Of a DNA stretch of 64,000 nucleotides, positions 58,648 through 64,000 are shown piece by piece; the first letter of the stretch is position 1; each line of letters opens with the position of its first letter. Origin of the DNA: UBA6821 sp044236545 (GTDB lineage: Bacteria > Verrucomicrobiota > Verrucomicrobiia > Chthoniobacterales > UBA6821). A program made the position numbers and the translations under genes. The notes under the pieces are model-generated. The model ran no database searches. It was not told the DNA's origin and saw only the letters and a program-made list of their open reading frames with translations. Location of the stretch: positions 1 to 64,000 of the forward strand of contig JBIIGI010000004.1 in the NCBI GenBank assembly GCA_044236545.1. Reading direction: 5' to 3'.

Positions 58648-60243
58648 ATGAGCACCATTCCAAAAGTATTTGTCGCAGACCCCGTTTCAACCCGTGGAGT
58701 CGAGGCCCTTGCAGAGGGGGGAGTCGTCGAGGTCGTGGTCAAGACCGGCCTCAAGGAGGAGGAGCTGATCAAGATCATTCCCGAGTTCCACGGCCTCGTC
58801 GTCCGCAGCCAGACCAAGGTTACGCCAGCTGTCTTTGAAGCCGCCAAGAACCTCAAGGTCGTCGGACGCGCCGGCGTCGGCATCGACAACGTCGACGTGG
58901 AAGCCGCCACCAGGCACGGCGTCATCGTCATGAATGCCCCGGGCGGCAACACGATCTCCACCGCCGAGCACGCCTTCTCCCTGATGCTCGCAACCGCCCG
59001 CTTCATCCCGCAGGCGGACGCCAGCATGAAGGCAGGCAAGTGGGACCGCAAAAAATTCGAGGGAGTCGAACTCCACGGCAAGACACTCGCCATCCTCGGC
59101 ATGGGTCGCATCGGCACCGAGGTCGCCCGCCGCGCGATCGCCTTCGGCATGAAGGTCCTCGCCTACGACCCCTACATCTCCGCCAGCAAGGCCCGCTCCC
59201 TCCAGGTCGAGGTCGTCGAGAAGGTCGATGACATCCTCCCCCAGGCGGATTTCATCACCGTCCACATGCCTCTGACAGAGGAGACCCGTCACATGATCGG
59301 CCGGAAGCAGCTCCCCCTCCTCAAGAAAGGCGTGCGCATTGTCAACTGCGCCCGTGGCGGCCTCATCGACGAGGAAGTTCTCGCCGAGGGACTCAAGAGC
59401 GGCCAGATCGGCGGCGCGGCGCTCGACGTCTTCGATGTGGAACCTCTCCCGGCCGAGTGGTCCCACCGCGACGTTCCCAACCTTGTGCTCACCCCTCACC
59501 TCGGCGCCTCAACGGCGGAGGCCCAGGAACTCGTCGGCATCGAGATTGCCGAGGCAGTGCGGGCCACGCTTCTGCAGGGAGAGATCCGCAACTCGGTCAA
59601 CATGCCCAACATCGACGCCAAGACCATCTCCACGCTGGGGCCTTGGATCGAGCTTGGCGGCAAGCTCGGCCTCTTCCTTGCGCAGATCGCCCCGAAGCGC
59701 GCCGAGAAACTCTCCATCCGCTACAGCGGACGCCTCGTCGAGCACGACCTCACCGCGGTGACCCGCTCACTCGTCACCGGATTCCTCCGTCACACGCACG
59801 GAAACGACGTCAACCCCGTCAACGCACCCGCCATCCTTGCCAACCTCGGACTCGAGGTCGTGGAGACGCGCCAGAGCGAGGCCGGCGAGTTCACCGATCT
59901 CATCGAGGTCTCCATCACCCAGGATGGCGTCACCGCTTCGGTCGGAGGCACCCTCTATGGCTCCAAGCCCCGCATCGTCACGGTGAACGGCCGCTTCGTC
60001 GAGGGCATCCCCTCCGGCACGATCCTTCTCCTCGAGAACAAGGACCGTCCCGGCATCGTCGGCCACCTCGGCACCATCCTCGGCGGCAGCAAGGTCAACA
60101 TCGCAGGCATGTCGCTCAGCCGCAACGAGGTCGGAGGTCAGGCTCTCACGCTGCTCAACCTCGACTCGGCACCCGACGAGAGCCTTCTGGCCAAGTTGAC
60201 CGCCGACGCCGACATCTCATCAGCGAAAGTCATCCGCCTTTGA
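58648..60243 (+). CDS. serA: D-3-phosphoglycerate dehydrogenase
   Basis: This 531-residue enzyme starts serine synthesis. It has the NAD-binding GMGRIGTEVARRAI motif, the catalytic-arginine segment NCARGGLIDEEVLAEGL, the catalytic-histidine TPHLGASTAEAQ, an ASB domain (about 320-450) and a C-terminal ACT domain (LENKDRPGIVGHLGTILGG). This is the long type of PGDH. The ATG at 58648 is fixed by MSTIPKVFVADP; its leader AACCCAAACACACAGCAACG has no Shine-Dalgarno. glk follows ten bases later. Confidence 0.97.
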   Translation: MSTIPKVFVADPVSTRGVEALAEGGVVEVVVKTGLKEEELIKIIPEFHGLVVRSQTKVTPAVFEAAKNLKVVGRAGVGIDNVDVEAATRHGVIVMNAPGGNTISTAEHAFSLMLATARFIPQADASMKAGKWDRKKFEGVELHGKTLAILGMGRIGTEVARRAIAFGMKVLAYDPYISASKARSLQVEVVEKVDDILPQADFITVHMPLTEETRHMIGRKQLPLLKKGVRIVNCARGGLIDEEVLAEGLKSGQIGGAALDVFDVEPLPAEWSHRDVPNLVLTPHLGASTAEAQELVGIEIAEAVRATLLQGEIRNSVNMPNIDAKTISTLGPWIELGGKLGLFLAQIAPKRAEKLSIRYSGRLVEHDLTAVTRSLVTGFLRHTHGNDVNPVNAPAILANLGLEVVETRQSEAGEFTDLIEVSITQDGVTASVGGTLYGSKPRIVTVNGRFVEGIPSGTILLLENKDRPGIVGHLGTILGGSKVNIAGMSLSRNEVGGQALTLLNLDSAPDESLLAKLTADADISSAKVIRL

Positions 60244-60253
60244 TCCCGGGAAG

Positions 60254-61264
60254 ATGAGCTCCTCACCTGCCCTGATTCTCGCCGGGGATCTCGGCGGCAC
60301 CAACTTCCGCGTCGCCGTTTTTCGCGACGGTGCGGAGTTGACCCGCCTCCACGAGGCGAAGTTCCGAAGTGCCGAGCACGGATCCCTGGAGGAGATGGTC
60401 CGCCTTTTCCTCGGGGGTGTCAGCCTTGCTGCACCCCTCGAGGCGGCGTGCTTCGGCATCCCGGGTCCGAATGTCGGAGGCTTCGTCACCCCGACGAATC
60501 TCGGATGGAAGATCGAGGTCGGAGCCCTCCCCTCACTGCTGGGGATCCCCCGGGTCACCGTATTGAACGATCTCGAGGCGACCGCCTACGGGATCTCCGA
60601 ACTTCGGCAGACGGATCTCGCCGAACTTCAGGCCGGGAAGGGATCACGCCAGGGAAACCAGTGCGTCATCGCCCCTGGAACCGGTCTCGGCGAGGCCGGC
60701 CTGTTCTGGGACGGAGCGCGGCACACGCCCTGGGCGTGCGAGGGAGGACACGCGGACTTCGCACCGACCGACGAGCTTCAGCAGGAACTGCTCGTTTTTC
60801 TTCGCCGGGAATTCGGCAGTGTCAGCTTCGAACGCATCGTCTCCGGCACCGGGATCCCCAATATCTACCGCTTTCTCAGGGATACCGGCCGCCATGCGGA
60901 AACGGAATCAGTCTCCCGTGAAATGATCTCATCGGATCACGCGGGAGTGATCAGCCGGCACGCAGCGGTCGGTGACTGCCCTCTCTGCGGGGCCACCATG
61001 GATCTCTTTCTCCACGCGCTGGGGGCCGAGGCTTCCAACATGGCCCTTAAGACCATGGCCACGGGAGGCGTGTTTCTCGCGGGGGGGATTCCTCCAAAGA
61101 TCCTTCCCTTCCTGCAAGACCCGCGCTTCCTTGAGAGCTTTCTGAACAAGGGACGTCTCAGGCCCCTGCTTGAGACCATGCCGCTCAACATCGTCCTCAA
61201 CGATGAGGCCGCCCTTCTGGGCTCCGCACGCCGCGCCTCGAGGATGCTGGAAGCCGGAAGCTGA
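60254..61264 (+). CDS. glk: glucokinase
   Basis: This 336-residue protein is a Glk-type glucokinase: the ATP-binding AGDLGGTNFRVAVF at the N-terminus, LNDLEATAYG with the catalytic aspartate, the IAPGTGLGEAGL segment, CEGGHADFAP and a late FLAGGIPPKILP. It phosphorylates glucose with ATP. It follows serA by ten bases, perhaps as one transcript. The two GH1 lipoproteins could supply glucose. Confidence 0.94.
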   Translation: MSSSPALILAGDLGGTNFRVAVFRDGAELTRLHEAKFRSAEHGSLEEMVRLFLGGVSLAAPLEAACFGIPGPNVGGFVTPTNLGWKIEVGALPSLLGIPRVTVLNDLEATAYGISELRQTDLAELQAGKGSRQGNQCVIAPGTGLGEAGLFWDGARHTPWACEGGHADFAPTDELQQELLVFLRREFGSVSFERIVSGTGIPNIYRFLRDTGRHAETESVSREMISSDHAGVISRHAAVGDCPLCGATMDLFLHALGAEASNMALKTMATGGVFLAGGIPPKILPFLQDPRFLESFLNKGRLRPLLETMPLNIVLNDEAALLGSARRASRMLEAGS

Positions 61265-62054
61265 GAAACCGCTGATCAAATCCAGATTATGCGATAGGGA
61301 TGCGGCGACAGGTCTGGATGGTTCACCCGGATGGTGGGGCCTCAGGGAGTTAAAAAGTTCGGCTCCTCGCTGTTTCCAGTGGGTAAGGGAGAAGGCAGGG
61401 GAAAAAATATGGAACTCAGCCGTAATGGATGCGTAGCAACGGCCGGGCCAGCCAACTCATGAAGTAACGGCCAGACAAGCAAATGAAACCGGCGAGAAAG
61501 TTTTCAACTCAGAACAATCCATCAAGGATGCAAAGTAGCGGTCCGGCCAGCCACAGCACCAAGTATCAAGAGAACTTATCGCATCCATACCTTCTTCAGC
61601 TTCTCTTCCTGAGTTCCTGAGTTCCATATTCAAAAATCCCTTGGCTCTTTTGTTCCTCTTTAAGGACAAGGGGCTGGGTGGTGATTCTTCAGGATCCTAC
61701 TGCCACCCACTCATGATAGCGAAGAACCAAAAGTTCAAACGTTAAAATGTTACAAGGTGCTGAAACTGCCTTTTTTTATTCAAGTCTCTGCTCAGTACTT
61801 CGCTTCGTTGCTACGGATGTTTCCTCCGGGACTCCAGAGCTTGGGCTCTCGCGGTAATCATTTTAACTCTGTAACGTTCTAACCCTTTTAACCTCTCTCA
61901 ATTCCGTGATCCCAATGCAAATTTTGGGTTTAATCCCAAAGAGGCCGTTGCGGGAAGCCATAGCGGTTGCGAAGCAACGACCTGGCAAGCAATTCCTGAT
62001 TTCCTGATTTTCCCCTGACTTCCTTCATTACCCCCTGAAAACAGCGAGGATCCT
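61265..62054. repeat. 790-base gene-free repeat cluster
   Basis: No gene is seen. In order: the end word GATCAAATCCAGATTATGCG (61274-61293); a unit with TCACCCGGATGGTGG shared with 41991; a GGAACTCAG-family element (61406-61419 and 61617-61630, 14 of 14 inverted); interior words such as GGATGCGTAGCAACGGCC repeated near 61470 and 61530; a GTTAAAA element (61738-61757 and 61869-61893); the end word GCAAATTTTGGGTTTAATC (61917-61935); and 61931-61993, the inverse of the unit at 41881. A TTTCCTGATTTCCTGATTTT word closes it. Confidence 0.75.
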
Positions 62055-63095
62055 TCAGCTACTCCTGATCGAGGCGGCAAGCTTCCCCGCCACATCCGAG
62101 ATCGTCAGGGAAACCGGACTTCCGGGTGATGAAATGGTCAATGGAGTGCCCTCGTCGCCCGCGATCCTGAGCGCGGGATCCAGAGGAAGGGAGCCGAGGA
62201 ACGGGACTCCCAGGCGCAACGCCTCCCTCTCCCCTCCCCCGCTGCCAAAGATCTCATGCCGGCGCCCCTCGGGATCGATGAATCCCGACATGTTCTCAAG
62301 GATTCCGAGAATCGGCACATTCGTCTTGGCGAACATCGAGACCGCCTTGCGCGCATCGATCAGGGCCACTTCCTGCGGCGTCGTCACGATCACCGCACCG
62401 GCCAGCGGGACCGTCTGCACGATCGTCAACTGGATGTCACCCGTGCCTGGCGGGAGATCAAGAACCAGCACATCCAGATCGCCCCAGAGGACGTTGCGGA
62501 GGAACTGCTGAGTATAACGTGTCACCATCGGGCCCCTCAGGACCGCCGGGGAATCTTCCTCAAGAAGCAACCCCATCGACATCATGCGGAGGCCATGGCG
62601 AATCACCGGCTCGATCCGGCCCTCCTCGTCGGCATAGGGACGCTCCTTGGCACCGCACATCATGGCGACGCTCGGACCATAGAGGTCGCAGTCGCAGAGA
62701 CCGACACGCAGTCCCTTGGCATGAAGCGCCGCGGCGAGATTGACGGCCACCGTCGATTTACCGACCCCGCCTTTGCCGCTTGCCACGGCGATCACATGGC
62801 GCACTCCGGGAATCGGAACCGGCCCCTGGCCTCCGGACTGGACGGGTGCCTGCACATCCACCAGGACCTTCACCGGGGGCATCCCCGCCTCGGCGGCAAG
62901 GGCCTGCGCGACGCGGTTGCGAAGCTCCGATGCGACTCCCGTGTCATTGGTCGCGATCACCAACTGGACAACGACCTCGGTTCCGATCGTGATGCCGCGG
63001 ACCACGCCGAAGGAGATAATGTCACGGCTGAACCCCGGGTAAGGGACCTTGGAAAGGAGATTGCGTATCTGTTGCTCGTCGGGTCGGAGAATCAT
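62055..63095 (-). CDS. Mrp/ApbC/NBP35-type P-loop Fe-S carrier
   Basis: This 346-residue protein has an N-terminal MIP18/DUF59 domain (about 1-82) and a ParA-type ATPase domain with the deviant Walker A SGKGGVGKST at 106-115. It is thought to carry or load Fe-S clusters. The C-terminal CxxC that bridges the cluster in many members is absent: after LENMSGF the sequence reads IDPEGRRHEIFG. Such Cys-less forms occur in other phyla. It follows rpoN by 11 bases. Confidence 0.93.
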   Translation of the reverse strand: MILRPDEQQIRNLLSKVPYPGFSRDIISFGVVRGITIGTEVVVQLVIATNDTGVASELRNRVAQALAAEAGMPPVKVLVDVQAPVQSGGQGPVPIPGVRHVIAVASGKGGVGKSTVAVNLAAALHAKGLRVGLCDCDLYGPSVAMMCGAKERPYADEEGRIEPVIRHGLRMMSMGLLLEEDSPAVLRGPMVTRYTQQFLRNVLWGDLDVLVLDLPPGTGDIQLTIVQTVPLAGAVIVTTPQEVALIDARKAVSMFAKTNVPILGILENMSGFIDPEGRRHEIFGSGGGEREALRLGVPFLGSLPLDPALRIAGDEGTPLTISSPGSPVSLTISDVAGKLAASIRSS

Positions 63096-63106
63096 GGTTT
63101 ATAAAG

Positions 63107-64000
63107 CTAGCAGGATTTCCGCAGATGGCTCGGCAGAATCCCGAGTTGCTCCCTGTATTTTGCGATGGTTCTCCTGGCAACCTTGAGGCCCCCCTCCGCA
63201 AGCGCCTCGACAATCTCCTGATCACTCAGCGGGGTGCGGGGCATTTCCTTCTCCACCATCTCGCGGATCGCTTCCTTGACCGTCTCGTTGCTGACCGAAC
63301 TGCCGTCGGAATTCTGGAAACCCGGCGTGAAGAAATAGCGTATCTCGAAGAGTCCCTGTGGGGTTTCCATGTACTTGCCGGAAACGGCGCGGCTCACCGT
63401 GGTGACATGGAGACCCACGGCGTCGGCAATCTGCGCCATGATGAGTGGCTTGAGGGCGGAGGTGCCACGGCGGAAAAACTCCTCCTGGCGGGAGACGATC
63501 TGGTTGCCGATGGCCAGAAGGGTCTGCTGACGCTGCTCCAGACTGCGCATGAAGAACCGGGCGCCGCGGATCTTCTCCCTGAGATAGAGAAGCAACTCCT
63601 CGTTCTGGCCGCGTCCGGCAAGCAGCTCCTTGTATTCCTTGTTGATCTTGAGGCGTGGAAGCTCCTCCTCGTTCAAGCGGACAAGGAAACCGTCCTCCAG
63701 ACCATCCCCGTCGGACTTCGGGACCACGATCAGGTCGGGGATCACGCCCTGCTCATGGGCCTCCGCATAGGGACGTCCCGGTTTCGGCTCGAGCGTGGCG
63801 ATCAGCCTCGCCGCGGCGGAGACATCGGAGATGGGAACGCGCAACTCCCTCGCGATCTCATCGTAGCGATGCCTGGCAAGCCTTCCAAGATGGTGGCGCA
63901 GGATCCTGACGGCCAGACCATTCCCCTCACCCCGCCGTTGCAACTGCAGGACCAGGCAGTCGGCAAGATCGCGTGCTCCGACTCCTGGGGGTTCGAATTC
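63107..64000 (-). CDS. rpoN: RNA polymerase sigma-54 factor (C-terminal part; runs off window)
   Basis: The frame is open from the window edge, which codes EFEPPGVGARDLADCLVLQL, and gives the last 297 residues. The core-binding and DNA-binding domains are present, including the RpoN box ARRTIAKYREQLGI near the C-terminus (canonical ARRTVAKYREMLGI) and the HTH ALKPLIMAQIADAVGLHVTTVSRAVSGKY. The N-terminal activator-response region lies outside the window. Its activators are not seen here, but the NtrB-like kinase at 24963 suggests an NtrC-type partner elsewhere. Confidence 0.96.
   Translation of the reverse strand, partial: EFEPPGVGARDLADCLVLQLQRRGEGNGLAVRILRHHLGRLARHRYDEIARELRVPISDVSAAARLIATLEPKPGRPYAEAHEQGVIPDLIVVPKSDGDGLEDGFLVRLNEEELPRLKINKEYKELLAGRGQNEELLLYLREKIRGARFFMRSLEQRQQTLLAIGNQIVSRQEEFFRRGTSALKPLIMAQIADAVGLHVTTVSRAVSGKYMETPQGLFEIRYFFTPGFQNSDGSSVSNETVKEAIREMVEKEMPRTPLSDQEIVEALAEGGLKVARRTIAKYREQLGILPSHLRKSC

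Noticed and set aside
58461..59150. 230-codon N-terminal extension of the TPR protein
   Set aside because: It runs antisense through serA, whose motifs are complete, and has Ser/Thr/Pro-rich random composition.

Overview
The window is a GC-rich chromosome segment that most resembles the Verrucomicrobiota (Spartobacteria or a relative). This is an inference from gene families: an exosortase-associated TIGR04073 protein, a fused SpmA/SpmB protein, the atpBEFHAGDC order with an insert in the beta subunit, and many four-helix-bundle-type intergenic repeats. Nearly all genes are core or housekeeping genes. No prophage, CRISPR array, transposase gene or rRNA operon was seen.

Layout: 0.1-2.2 kb, M20 peptidase and sugar-nucleotide epimerase. 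2.4-4.1 kb, TIGR04073 protein and tgt. 4.3-7.2 kb, a pyrR-pyrB-pyrC operon on the minus strand with a PyrR-binding hairpin just before pyrR. 7.5-11.9 kb, two divergent GH1 glycosidase lipoproteins, a secreted unknown and a nitroreductase. 11.9-16.5 kb, ECF sigma factor, trmB, clpX, clpP, tig. 16.7-22.2 kb, a peptide ABC transporter whose gene boundaries carry inverted-repeat elements, one of which contains an S23-type four-helix-bundle gene. 22.3-26.7 kb, gpmA, pepF, a soluble PAS histidine kinase and a peroxiredoxin. 26.7-30 kb, fcl, gmd and a divergent XylR/AraC-type regulator. 30-35 kb, fumC, mdh, HU, gamma-carbonic anhydrase-like protein, bifunctional nuclease, dcd. 35.4-39.8 kb, SpmAB, vapBC, two joined gene remnants, YjbQ, DUF423. 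39.9-42.4 kb, nuoF, nuoE and tRNA-Asn. 42.4-50.5 kb, GT9 glycosyltransferase, SufE, sulfurtransferase, rpmB, rph, a membrane TPR protein, an amidohydrolase and a possible Fe-S protein. 50.5-57.2 kb, a complete F-type ATP synthase operon preceded by an 18-bp Rex-type operator. 57.3-64 kb, TPR protein, serA, glk, Mrp/ApbC and the C-terminal part of rpoN.

The most unusual material is intergenic. Several unrelated short words form inverted-repeat arms around spacers of about 30-400 bp: GGAACTCAGGAA; GTTAAAAGGTTACAAGGG; ATGAAGGATGAATTATGA. In one case the arms enclose, and overlap both ends of, a four-helix-bundle gene that carries an in-frame TGA before its last helix. Larger composites around 42 kb and 61-62 kb have shared, mirrored ends. 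Two regulatory sites are clear by eye: the PyrR hairpin (7214-7233) and the Rex-like palindrome (57244-57261). Many highly expressed genes (HU, L28, atpE, atpA, atpD, serA) have A/C-rich leaders without an obvious Shine-Dalgarno sequence.
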